DNA of 64,000 bases from the NCBI RefSeq assembly GCF_003856525.1, contig NZ_RJVQ01000004.1, positions 291,291-355,290 of the forward strand, read 5' to 3'. A model generated the notes under the pieces. The model searched no databases, had not been told where the DNA came from, and was given only the letters and a program-made list of their open reading frames with translations. Positions 48,159 to 56,472 of this stretch are shown piece after piece; position 1 is the first letter of the stretch, and the number at the start of each line of letters is the position of its first letter. The stretch comes from Vibrio viridaestus. GTDB taxonomy: Bacteria; Pseudomonadota; Gammaproteobacteria; Enterobacterales; Vibrionaceae. The position numbers were made by a program, and so were the translations under genes.

Positions 48159-50477
48159 TCAAACCTCTTTCTCTAAAATGTTTGCGTATAGGGCATCGTG
48201 AGATAAATTAGCCAGACTAAGCGGTTTACCAAAGAAGTAACCTTGTAAATAATCGCATTGGTATTCTGTTAACCAATCATTCATATCCTCAGTTTCAATA
48301 CCTTCTGCCGTTACCTTCATATTTTGTGAGTGGCAAAGCTCTATCAAAGGTTTTACAACATTTTGCTTATTGCTCGCAATAAGTGTATCGAGGAAGACGC
48401 GATCCAGTTTAATCTTTTGAACTGGATACTGTACAAGCTGCGTTATAGAGGTATATCCGGAACCAAAGTCATCAATTGTTAAGCCAAACCCATGGTTAGA
48501 TAGCTCATGTAATAATGGGAAGCTTTGTGTTTCCGCTGCAAACGTTTCGGTTATTTCAAATTCGATTAGGTTTGTTGGAATGGTGTATTGTTCCGCGTAT
48601 TTTTTGATGTAGTCGGCGAGCTGCATAGAGTTCAGCTCTGCAGAAGACAAGTTGATCGCGATTTTATACGGTCGTTCTAGAGAGCTTTGTACTGAATGAA
48701 ACTCCTTAAACGCCTGACGAATAACCCAACGGTCTATTTTAGCAAACAGTCCAGTTTGTTCAGCTATCGGAATAAATTCATCTGGTGACACTTCACCCAA
48801 AGACTTCGATTCCCATCTTAATAATGTTTCAAAACCACAAACTTTTTTATCCTTGCAGGCGAAGTAGGGCTGGTACACCAAGCTAAATTCATCATTAAAA
48901 TTACCAGCACGCAAAGCGCGCTCAATGTTTGCTCTTCGCTGAACAACTTTATCCAGTTCTTTAGAGTAGTGTGCGATCTGGTTTTTACCTGCGTTTTTGG
49001 CTTGATACATCGCAGTGTCTGCATTAGAAAGCAGTTTTTCTATTTGTTGCCCATCCTCTGGGTAGGTAGCTATTCCAATACTTGCCGTAATTGGAAAGTT
49101 ACCAATAGGAGATGTTGCTCGGTTCTGAATAGGCTTCAATAGGCTTAGCGCGAATTCATCTGCACAGTCTGGTAAATCAAATGATGAATACAGCAGAATG
49201 GCAAACTCATCTCCAGATAACCTTGATGCTAATCCATAGACCTGATGCGACTTTGAGAATGTAATACAAAGGTTTTTGACGTGATCGGCAAAATTGATGA
49301 GTAAAGTGTCACCAATTTGATGTCCATATTTGTCATTTACATATTTGAAGTTGTCTAAATCAATGTATAAAACCCAGATATGGTTTTGTTCCTGACTTAG
49401 TACCATTTCAGCATGGCGCTGGAACTGGTGTCGATTTGCTAGCTTCGTCAGGTGGTCATTTTCAGCAAGTGTTTTGGTTTTACGGTAAGTATCTTCAAGC
49501 TCTGCATACATTGCGTAGAAGCGGGAAGAGAGTCGCCCAATCTCGTCATTGGAACCAAGAACCTCGATATTACGTCGCTTGTTGCTTTCTACTTCTCGTA
49601 ACTGAAGGTCGAGTTTAGTAATTGGGTTGATGACGTGTTTATTCAGAAGTAACAGTAGCAGTAATACGGTAAGAAAAGCTGAAACTGAAAAAGCCAGTAA
49701 AAGGTCTTTTTGAATATTGTGTAGCTTATTCTTCAGAATATAAGGTGCTGGGTCGAGCGTCGCGTAGACCGCATCTTGGAGTTCAACACTCTGTGTCAGT
49801 CCGTGTTTCTCAATGGGGGAATTTGAAAAAAAGATTGAGCTATTGTTATCAAACTCAATCTGCTTTCTTAGTTCATTGAAATCGTTGAGAACAGTATAAA
49901 CAACAACAAAGAAAATTTCGTTTTGGTTATAACTTAATGGGGATTCTAATGTTTTGGTATCCAAGACATCATACCGTAAGAGAATGCCCTGTCCCGCAGA
50001 GTTTTCTGAGTATCCAACGTATGATGTTTTATGCGTATTGTTATAAATCTGTTTTATATGACTAAGCACGGATGGATCCATTTTTGCAAATGGATCGTCG
50101 CTACGCTCAGCATAGTATAGGACGTCTTTGTTTCCATTTAAAATAGATAAGGCCACGAAGTTTTTATCACTGGATTGCAGTGTATGAATGGTTTCGTGCA
50201 GATTATCGACTAACTCCATTTCTCTGAACGGATTGATTTCGTGGAAAAAGTAATGTCGGATGATATCGCTTTTAGATAGTGTGTAAGCATAGCTACTCAA
50301 TAAAGAGTTAGCTTGACGATAATAACCGGCAAGCTTCTCCATATTTAGCTGTAAATAACTGTCTGTTCGCTTAATTAAAGCGTCCTTCTGAGTGACATAA
50401 ATGATGTATGTCGAGGCTGCTGCGCTGAATAAAATGACTGGCGCTATAAGCAATAAAATTCTATGGGTTAGCTTCAT
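48159..50477 (-). CDS. mbaA: MbaA, polyamine-responsive GGDEF-EAL membrane protein
   Basis: 772 residues: membrane helix 1 (about 7-27), periplasmic domain (28-258), helix 2 (about 259-279), HAMP-like segment, GGDEF domain (about 335-500, signature SGDEF at 421-425) and EAL domain (about 520-765). The EAL signature reads ETL (550-552), while DDFGSG and KLDRVFLD are intact. V. cholerae MbaA is a biofilm regulator making or degrading c-di-GMP according to the periplasmic NspS-polyamine state. The frame overlaps nspS by 17 bases, which supports tight coupling of receptor and partner. Confidence 0.94.
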   Translation of the reverse strand: MKLTHRILLLIAPVILFSAAASTYIIYVTQKDALIKRTDSYLQLNMEKLAGYYRQANSLLSSYAYTLSKSDIIRHYFFHEINPFREMELVDNLHETIHTLQSSDKNFVALSILNGNKDVLYYAERSDDPFAKMDPSVLSHIKQIYNNTHKTSYVGYSENSAGQGILLRYDVLDTKTLESPLSYNQNEIFFVVVYTVLNDFNELRKQIEFDNNSSIFFSNSPIEKHGLTQSVELQDAVYATLDPAPYILKNKLHNIQKDLLLAFSVSAFLTVLLLLLLLNKHVINPITKLDLQLREVESNKRRNIEVLGSNDEIGRLSSRFYAMYAELEDTYRKTKTLAENDHLTKLANRHQFQRHAEMVLSQEQNHIWVLYIDLDNFKYVNDKYGHQIGDTLLINFADHVKNLCITFSKSHQVYGLASRLSGDEFAILLYSSFDLPDCADEFALSLLKPIQNRATSPIGNFPITASIGIATYPEDGQQIEKLLSNADTAMYQAKNAGKNQIAHYSKELDKVVQRRANIERALRAGNFNDEFSLVYQPYFACKDKKVCGFETLLRWESKSLGEVSPDEFIPIAEQTGLFAKIDRWVIRQAFKEFHSVQSSLERPYKIAINLSSAELNSMQLADYIKKYAEQYTIPTNLIEFEITETFAAETQSFPLLHELSNHGFGLTIDDFGSGYTSITQLVQYPVQKIKLDRVFLDTLIASNKQNVVKPLIELCHSQNMKVTAEGIETEDMNDWLTEYQCDYLQGYFFGKPLSLANLSHDALYANILEKEV

Positions 50478-51507
50478 GTTGCGTTATCAAACTATTAATT
50501 ATTTTTGCTCTGATGTTCAGGTTTTGCGGAGATAGTTCTTGATCGACAATCGCATATTTCATCCGAGTTGGTTCGGGAAAAATAGCTCGGTCATTTTTAT
50601 AGCTATCAGGCAAAAAATCCAGGGCTTTTATATTCGGTGTGGCTCCGCCGATGTCCAACGCATTTTGAGCTGCGACTTTTGGTTGAGTTAAGTAATTTAA
50701 GAATTTTTTTGCTTCTTCTTTATGCTCTGAATTACTGTTGATAGCCATGCAGTCAAACCATAAATAAGGAGCTCCTTCAGGGGTTACAAATGACCAGTCA
50801 TTATTTTTGAAAAAACGATTTAATGACGCCTGATCACCGCTGTAAGCCAATGCCATATAAAGATTTTCGCTGTTTTTATGGCTACGTACATAACTTAAAG
50901 CATATTCGTAGGTCAAAATATCTTTATTGAGTTTTGACATCATCTCATAGCCAGTTTTGAGGGAGTCAATGTTATCGGTAGCCGGAGAAACGCCAAGAGA
51001 ATACATGGCAGGAAGAAGCGTTTCGATGCTGTCTTGAATGATGCCTATGTGTCCACGGACATTGTCTGGCGGATTCATAAAGTCTGACCAAGAATTAGGC
51101 GGGTTATCTTTAAAAATAGATTTACGATAAAGAATACCCACACTTCCCCAAAAATAAGGAATAGCGTGCGAACCACACACATCGTTCCATTTGGGGTCTA
51201 TATTGTTCCTTCCCTTTAGATCTGAGAGATCTTCAAAGGCATCTTGGCGAGCAAAAATTTGGGCTGAAACATTATCTAGGACAATGATATCAAACGGAAG
51301 TTGAACGCTTTTTAGCATCAAGAGGCTGCGTTCGTCATCGTTATCAAAATGGAAACGATTGATAGGAATATCTGTCTCGCTTTCCCAATTAGATAAGACT
51401 TTATTGGAGAGTGTATCTTCCCAAAGATAAATATTTAATCCTTTAGCAACAGAGACAATGGGAAGACATGCCATCACTGTTAATGCTAATTTTTTTATAG
51501 TTTTCAT
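50461..51507 (-). CDS. nspS: NspS, periplasmic norspermidine/spermidine receptor
   Basis: 348 residues, PotD-like type 2 periplasmic binding fold with a signal peptide (about 1-22, ending VSVAKG). GLNIYLWEDTLSNKVLSNWE opens the mature protein, and WDV-like polyamine-binding aromatic blocks (CGSHAIPYFWGSVG, YSGDQASLN) follow. NspS does not import polyamines but reports them to MbaA, with norspermidine raising biofilm in V. cholerae. No ABC permease gene is adjacent, which supports the signalling role. Confidence 0.93.
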   Translation of the reverse strand: MKTIKKLALTVMACLPIVSVAKGLNIYLWEDTLSNKVLSNWESETDIPINRFHFDNDDERSLLMLKSVQLPFDIIVLDNVSAQIFARQDAFEDLSDLKGRNNIDPKWNDVCGSHAIPYFWGSVGILYRKSIFKDNPPNSWSDFMNPPDNVRGHIGIIQDSIETLLPAMYSLGVSPATDNIDSLKTGYEMMSKLNKDILTYEYALSYVRSHKNSENLYMALAYSGDQASLNRFFKNNDWSFVTPEGAPYLWFDCMAINSNSEHKEEAKKFLNYLTQPKVAAQNALDIGGATPNIKALDFLPDSYKNDRAIFPEPTRMKYAIVDQELSPQNLNIRAKIINSLITQHEANP

Positions 51508-51714
51508 AAGCCTAATGCATTATGTTATTAACCTAGCTTATGTTATTTACTCTACGACCTACCTTGGTCCCGTTAATATCATAAACATTATTGGTTTTGC
51601 CAACTGAAACGTTAATATGTGCCCTGACTCGTCATATTTTATTTAGTTATACAGAGCACATTCTGCTTATTGTATGAGTATTAGGCTAAACTTGCAGCAA
51701 AAAACCAATACTAG

Positions 51715-52905
51715 CTACTCATTGAATTGAATTTGAGTCGGTTTTACATTTTCGATCGGAAAACATCCTAATACCTTCAAATGTTTTGTACATTTTATTA
51801 GCTCATCTAGAGCTTGTTGCATTTGAGTAGAATTTAGGTGTGCTTCTAAATCAACGTAAAACATTTCTTCCCATGGATTACCTATAATTGGGCGAGATAC
51901 CAGTTTCGTTAGATTAATACCATGATGTTGAAGTATTTGTAGCGCTGAAACCAAAGAACCCACTTTTTGTGGTGTAGACATAATGAGTGTCGTTTTGGCT
52001 GGGATTTGTTGAGAAACTTCAACAGGTTTACGAGCAACTAGAATAAATCGAGTAAAATTTTCAGCCTGATTTGCGATATTACCCTGAATAGGTTGTAGCC
52101 CATACAGCTTTCCACTTGATGCATTACCAATGGCTACACTGTTTTTCTGATTCAAGGCTTTAACTCTCTTCATCGCATCCGCTGTACTGAGGCATGATTC
52201 TAAAGTCACGTCACCCTTCATTCTGCTGATGAATTCACTACACTGCTGTAATGGCTGAGGGTGAGAATAGAGTGTTTTTATTTCTTCTAATCTTACGTCA
52301 GAGGTCGCTAACAAGCAGTGTTCTATCGGTAACGTTATTTCCCCGACAATGCTGAGAGTTGTGTGTTGCAACAAATCGTAGACTTCGTTAATTGAGCCTG
52401 AACTGGTGTTCTCTATCGGTAGCATCCCGAAATCAGCGTGTCCGGACTCAACCGTTGTTGTAATGTCTTTGAAGCCATCACAATTCAGCTCGATAACATC
52501 TATATTCTTACGATTGAAATATTCTAGAGTTGCCAAGTGTGAATAAGAACCTTTTGAACCTAAATACGCAACTCTAACATGTGGGTTCAAGTGGCTTTCT
52601 GGGTTCGCTAGATTTTGTAGATACGTCTGTTGCAAAAGAACGGAATCTTCAATCACTGTATGGAAGATTTTTGTAATGTACTGAGCATCTAGGTCGTACT
52701 TTTCTTTGCCATTAGTGATAAGTTTTACCAATAGTTCTTGTTCTCTAGAGGCGTCTCTAACTGGTTTTGAAGTGGTAACTTTGCTTTTAGCTACATCGAC
52801 GCTGAGCTTGCGTCTCTCGGATAATAATTGGAGAAGCTGATCATCCAATTCGTTAAGGCGTAAACGTATTTCATCCAGAGTGTATTTGGGAGATTCTGCC
52901 GTCAT
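51715..52905 (-). CDS. pheA: chorismate mutase / prephenate dehydratase PheA
   Basis: 396 residues: chorismate mutase (1-95), prephenate dehydratase (about 108-285, with NTSSGSINEVYDLL), ACT regulatory domain (about 300-380, with SRPIIGNPWEEMFYVDLE). The P-protein makes phenylpyruvate for phenylalanine and is feedback-inhibited by Phe through the ACT domain. A full attenuator precedes it. AAAGGA precedes the ATG, 13 bases after the attenuator hairpin region. Confidence 0.96.
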   Translation of the reverse strand: MTAESPKYTLDEIRLRLNELDDQLLQLLSERRKLSVDVAKSKVTTSKPVRDASREQELLVKLITNGKEKYDLDAQYITKIFHTVIEDSVLLQQTYLQNLANPESHLNPHVRVAYLGSKGSYSHLATLEYFNRKNIDVIELNCDGFKDITTTVESGHADFGMLPIENTSSGSINEVYDLLQHTTLSIVGEITLPIEHCLLATSDVRLEEIKTLYSHPQPLQQCSEFISRMKGDVTLESCLSTADAMKRVKALNQKNSVAIGNASSGKLYGLQPIQGNIANQAENFTRFILVARKPVEVSQQIPAKTTLIMSTPQKVGSLVSALQILQHHGINLTKLVSRPIIGNPWEEMFYVDLEAHLNSTQMQQALDELIKCTKHLKVLGCFPIENVKPTQIQFNE

Positions 52906-52918
52906 AGGTATTTCCTTT

Positions 52919-52945
52919 ACAAAAAAGCCTCCAGCAAGGAGGCTT
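52919..52945 (-). terminator. pheA attenuator terminator
   Basis: Stem AAGCCTCC / GGAGGCTT (52925-52932, 52938-52945), loop of 5, and a T-run on the minus strand. The upstream GAGGC (minus strand of 52972-52976) can pair with the terminator 5' arm to form the antiterminator. Confidence 0.85.
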
Positions 52946-52949
52946 CTTA

Positions 52950-53023
52950 TTCGTATTTTAAATCTTACTACGCCTCAAATGCTAATCGAGTAGCTTAGAA
53001 CTAAATGAGAATGAAAATACGAA
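52950..53023. repeat. 10-bp inverted repeat inside the pheA leader
   Basis: TTCGTATTTT (52950-52959) and its complement AAAATACGAA (53014-53023) link the Phe codons of the leader peptide to the base of the terminator. Ribosome stalling on the Phe codons would prevent this pairing. Confidence 0.7.
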
Positions 53024-53026
53024 CAT
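52982..53026 (-). CDS. pheL: pheA leader peptide (PheL)
   Basis: 14-residue peptide MFVFSFSFSSKLLD with four Phe codons (TTC, TTT, TTC, TTT) in the first eight. It lies between the pheA promoter and the attenuator terminator, so charged tRNA-Phe level sets ribosome position and the fold of the leader. It is shorter and less Phe-dense than the E. coli PheL. Confidence 0.85.
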   Translation of the reverse strand: MFVFSFSFSSKLLD

Positions 53027-53056
53027 AATGATTTCTTTGATAACTGATTTGCAGAC

Positions 53057-53085
53057 ACAATAAGCAAGGCGTGGTGGAGCGTCAA
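53057..53085 (-). promoter_or_regulatory. pheA promoter
   Basis: Minus-strand TTGACG (53085-53080), 17-base spacer, TATTGT (53062-53057); transcription would start near 53050 and cover the leader. Confidence 0.7.
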
Positions 53086-53110
53086 GAAAAATAGCGCCTA
53101 AACGGCGCTA
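53085..53110 (-). terminator. raiA terminator
   Basis: TAGCGCC / GGCGCTA stem (53092-53098, 53104-53110), loop TAAAC, followed on the minus strand by TTTTTCTT. It overlaps the -35 of the pheA promoter, so the two units are packed end to end. Confidence 0.8.
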
Positions 53111-53133
53111 TATCATCAAAAATGGCGAATATA

Positions 53134-53457
53134 TTAGTTTTCTTCTTCAAGAGTAACTGTATCTGTTCTTCTTGCCTCTGGTTTGTGACGAAGTTTGTTT
53201 AATTGTCTTTCCAGTTTTTGCTCAACTTCATTAATGGCAGTATACAAGTCTTCATGTAGAGCAGAAGCCACCAATTGTCCTTTCGGTATCGTTAACACGG
53301 CTTCAAACTTTTTCTGTTTGTTCGGTTCTTCGCTAAAACTACATTGACAACCAATCAAATCAACTTGCCATTTTTCTAGTTTCTGGAATTTCCCCTCAAT
53401 GTGAGCACGGATTGCAGAGGTAATGTCGATGTTTTTACCAGTGATATTCATTTTCAT
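53134..53457 (-). CDS. raiA: ribosome-associated inhibitor / hibernation factor RaiA
   Basis: 107 residues, HPF/RaiA fold (MKMNITGKNIDITSAIR ... LEKW; YTAINEVEQKLERQLNKLRHK). It is longer than the short HPF and closer to E. coli RaiA (YfiA), including the position next to pheA. It binds the 30S subunit in stationary phase and cold shock and stops translation. GAGGAAAG precedes the ATG. A class II CRP-type promoter lies upstream. Confidence 0.92.
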   Translation of the reverse strand: MKMNITGKNIDITSAIRAHIEGKFQKLEKWQVDLIGCQCSFSEEPNKQKKFEAVLTIPKGQLVASALHEDLYTAINEVEQKLERQLNKLRHKPEARRTDTVTLEEEN

Positions 53458-53496
53458 AATGCTTTCCTCTGTTTAATATCCCTTGGGCTTAACTTC

Positions 53497-53543
53497 AGAA
53501 TACTGTTTTAATGCTAAAAAAGTGTGATGAGAATCACACTTTT
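53497..53543 (-). promoter_or_regulatory. CRP-dependent (class II) promoter of raiA
   Basis: TGTGATGAGAATCACA (53523-53538) is a perfect TGTGA-N6-TCACA site, and its symmetry extends to an 11-bp dyad (53518-53543). On the minus strand TATTCT (53502-53497) is a -10; a start near 53490 puts the CRP centre at about -41, the class II position. The same dyad would also form a hairpin followed by T6, so a terminator role is not excluded. The rest of the 53458-53780 gap shows no gene. Confidence 0.65.
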
Positions 53544-53739
53544 GTCTGGTTATAGATTTGTTGATAGCAAACGTGATCTTTAGCAAGGAGTCATTAAAAG
53601 AGCGGCAGAAAAACATTGAGTTATTAATAATTCTAGGTAATGTGGGGATTATGATAGCTAAAAAATAATGGCGTTTTTAGCGGATAAGTTCGACCTGAGT
53701 TTATGGTTGAACGAATTTTAATCAGATGGTTTATAAAAT

Positions 53740-53767
53740 AAAAAAGCTCCTCAAAGGAGCTTTTTTT
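53740..53767 (-). terminator. bamD terminator
   Basis: AAAAAGCTCCT / AGGAGCTTTTT with T-runs on both strands, 14 bases past the bamD stop. Confidence 0.85.
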
Positions 53768-53780
53768 ACGTCACTATTTT

Positions 53781-54506
53781 TTACGCAGGATTTAGCTGCA
53801 TAAGAGCTTGAGTTCGTTGCACAGCGTCATCCAACCCTAGCTCTTGATAGGCTTTTAGCTGAATCTCAAGTGCTTCTCTTGCTGCTTCTGTATCAGGAAA
53901 TGTTTTTTGTAATTCCTGACAGCGATTGATTGCTGCTATCCAAGCTTCACGACGCAGGTAAAAGTCTGCTGCCGCTAAGTAGTATTTTGCTAAACGATTC
54001 TTTAATGCCACCATTCTCATTTGAGCATCATTTGCGTAGACACTATTTGGATAACGTTGAAGTAGCTTTTTAAAATCACTGAAAGCAGATTTTACTGGCT
54101 CAGGATCTCTATCCGAACGATCAATTCCCAGAACTTCGTGCATGAAACTGCTGTCTTGCGCCATGTTGTTTAAGCCGCGCATATACAAAACCCAATCCGC
54201 TCGTGAGTGCGTTGGATTTAAACGTAGAAAACGATCAATCGTTGCTATGCTTAGTGAGTACTCATCATTCTTGTAGTACGCATATATCAGATCGAGTTGT
54301 ACCTGATGGGAATACGCTCCGAATGGATAACGAGAATCTAGAGCCTCCAGTTTTTCTATAGCACGTGTCCATTTACCGCTTTGTAATGACAGTTTTGCTT
54401 CAGAATAGAGCTGTGACGGTGGCAGATCTGGAACAACATTTTTGCTGCTCGAACAACCCGCGAGTAAAGAGATTACTAATAAACCAGATAAAGCGTGGTA
54501 TTTCAT
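53781..54506 (-). CDS. bamD: outer-membrane protein assembly factor BamD
   Basis: 241 residues. The signal peptide ends LLAGC (Cys18 lipidated), followed by an array of five TPR-like repeats (YAYYKNDEYSLSIATIDRFLRLNP and others). BamD is the essential lipoprotein of the BAM complex in the outer membrane. It needs Lgt and LspA, both encoded in this window. Divergent from rluD, an arrangement conserved with E. coli. Confidence 0.95.
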   Translation of the reverse strand: MKYHALSGLLVISLLAGCSSSKNVVPDLPPSQLYSEAKLSLQSGKWTRAIEKLEALDSRYPFGAYSHQVQLDLIYAYYKNDEYSLSIATIDRFLRLNPTHSRADWVLYMRGLNNMAQDSSFMHEVLGIDRSDRDPEPVKSAFSDFKKLLQRYPNSVYANDAQMRMVALKNRLAKYYLAAADFYLRREAWIAAINRCQELQKTFPDTEAAREALEIQLKAYQELGLDDAVQRTQALMQLNPA

Positions 54507-54653
54507 GTCAGAAGTTGATTCCTTGATAAATCGATCTAAAGTCTAAGCTGTCTAAAAACGTTAGGTTACTTTCTTTTAGGTAACGGATACAATAACGGCT
54601 TATTTTATCCATACTAGAGACTGTTAGTCTCTTAGTTTTTCAAAAAGTTCGAT

Positions 54654-55628
54654 ATGGCTCAGCAGATAGAATTAAAAAATACAGTGAAAGAGAATCAACT
54701 TGGTCAACGATTAGATCAAGCAATTGCAGAATTATTTTCTGATTTTTCTCGTTCTCGACTCAAAGAATGGTTGCTTGAGGGAAAGGTAACGCTCAATGGT
54801 GAAGTTGTCACAAAGCCAAGGACTAAGGTTTTCGGTGGCGAAGAAATCACACTTCTAGCAGAACTGGAAGATGAAGAACGATGGGAAGCTCAGGACATTC
54901 CCTTGGATATCGTTTACGAAGATGACGATATTATCGTTATTAATAAACCTCGGGATTTTGTTGTTCACCCAGGTGCAGGAACGCCTGATGGTACTGTACT
55001 TAACGCGCTTCTTTATCATTACCCTGCGATAGCTGAGGTGCCTCGTGCCGGTATCGTGCACCGTTTGGATAAAGATACGACCGGATTAATGGTGGTTGCG
55101 AAAACAGTACCAGCGCAAACAAAATTGGTTCGCGCTCTGCAAAAACGTAATATTACTCGCGAGTACGAAGCAATTGCTATTGGTAGAATGACGGGCGGTG
55201 GGATTGTTGATAAACCTATTGGTCGACATGCAACGAAGCGAACTCTCATGGCTGTAGCACCCATGGGGAAACCTGCGGTAACACATTACAGAGTGGCTGA
55301 GCATTTTCGTGAACACACGAGAATACGCCTACGTCTAGAGACTGGACGAACTCATCAAATTCGTGTTCACATGTCTTATATTCAGCATCCGCTTTTGGGA
55401 GATACCGCCTATGGTGGTCGTGTGAAAATTCCAAAAGGAGCGAGTGACGAGTTCATCGAGATAATTCGTTCATTTGACAGGCAAGCTCTTCATGCTGCTA
55501 TGCTTAGATTTGATCACCCTGTCACCGGAGAAGAGCTGGAGTTTCATGCTGCCATTCCTGATGATATGGTACAGATGACTGAAGCATTGAGAGAGGATGC
55601 GAGAGCAAACCCATTGGATGAGTTTTAG
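54654..55628 (+). CDS. rluD: 23S rRNA pseudouridine synthase RluD
   Basis: 324 residues: S4-like RNA-binding domain (about 15-75) and RluA-type catalytic core, with the active Asp139 in IVHRLDKDTTGLMV, the same number as E. coli RluD. It makes pseudouridines at positions 1911, 1915 and 1917 of helix 69. GETGRTHQIRVH-type block is present as LETGRTHQIRVHM. pgeF follows with 7 bases between. Confidence 0.96.
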   Translation: MAQQIELKNTVKENQLGQRLDQAIAELFSDFSRSRLKEWLLEGKVTLNGEVVTKPRTKVFGGEEITLLAELEDEERWEAQDIPLDIVYEDDDIIVINKPRDFVVHPGAGTPDGTVLNALLYHYPAIAEVPRAGIVHRLDKDTTGLMVVAKTVPAQTKLVRALQKRNITREYEAIAIGRMTGGGIVDKPIGRHATKRTLMAVAPMGKPAVTHYRVAEHFREHTRIRLRLETGRTHQIRVHMSYIQHPLLGDTAYGGRVKIPKGASDEFIEIIRSFDRQALHAAMLRFDHPVTGEELEFHAAIPDDMVQMTEALREDARANPLDEF

Positions 55629-55635
55629 GAATAAT

Positions 55636-56367
55636 ATGATTAAGCCAGATTGGACACTACCTGACAGCGTAACTGCAATTGCCAGCACCAGAGAAAATGG
55701 TTTTTCTGTTGGTGAATATTCTGGTTTAAATTTGGGAACCCATGTAGGTGATGATCCTAAATTAGTGATTAAAAATCGTCAGGAGTTGGTGGAAAGCCAT
55801 GCGTTACCATCTCAACCTGTGTGGCTTAATCAGACTCATTCAACCAAAGTTGTGAATCTTGAAAGTTGGACTGACCAAGTCTTAGATGCCGATGGAATTT
55901 TTACAACGACTCCCGGTATTGTGTGTGCCGTGATGACAGCGGATTGCCTTCCGGTTTTACTTTCTAATAAGCAGGGCACTGAAGTCGCCGCTGTTCATGC
56001 TGGATGGCGAGGATTAGCTGATGGCATTTTAGGTAATGCGGTTTCCTACTTTTCTAATCCTGAAGATGTGACAGCATGGATTGGTCCAGCGATAAGCCAG
56101 ACCTATTTTGAGGTCGGAGACGAAGTCGTACAGCAATTTGTTGAAACAGACTCAAACTTGATATCGGCTTTCGAGCCCAAGGCCGGCACTCCAGGAAAAT
56201 GGATGTGCAACTTGCCTTTGATTGCAAAGATGAAGTTTGTTGGGTTAGAGGTGTACGATGTAGAGCTGAGCGGCCTTTGTACGTTTAAAGACGAAACTAA
56301 GTTCTACTCCTATCGGCGAGATGGTGTTACAGGTCGACAAGGATCCTTTATCTGGATTAAAAATTGA
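55636..56367 (+). CDS. pgeF: peptidoglycan editing factor PgeF (YfiH, laccase domain)
   Basis: 243 residues from the ATG at 55636 (TTTTAGGAATAAT upstream). The zinc/copper ligands of the family are seen in NQTHST, MTADCLPVLL and AVHAGWRG. YfiH removes wrongly incorporated Ser from peptidoglycan precursors; related proteins show purine nucleoside phosphorylase activity. rluD-pgeF-clpB order is as in E. coli. Confidence 0.9.
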   Translation: MIKPDWTLPDSVTAIASTRENGFSVGEYSGLNLGTHVGDDPKLVIKNRQELVESHALPSQPVWLNQTHSTKVVNLESWTDQVLDADGIFTTTPGIVCAVMTADCLPVLLSNKQGTEVAAVHAGWRGLADGILGNAVSYFSNPEDVTAWIGPAISQTYFEVGDEVVQQFVETDSNLISAFEPKAGTPGKWMCNLPLIAKMKFVGLEVYDVELSGLCTFKDETKFYSYRRDGVTGRQGSFIWIKN

Positions 56368-56399
56368 TTAATCTTTAATCTAAAATTATTCCATCACCC

Positions 56400-56428
56400 C
56401 TTGAAAATCCTCTTCTCAGTAACCACTT
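56400..56428 (+). promoter_or_regulatory. possible sigma-32 promoter of clpB
   Basis: CTTGAAA (56400-56406) is a perfect heat-shock -35; 14 bases on, AACCACTT (56421-56428) is a poor match to CCCCATNT. The clpB start is 45 bases downstream. Confidence 0.4.
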
Positions 56429-56472
56429 TGTTAATCAGTTAATTCTTTTGTCGTTTGATTAGGAAGGTGGTT

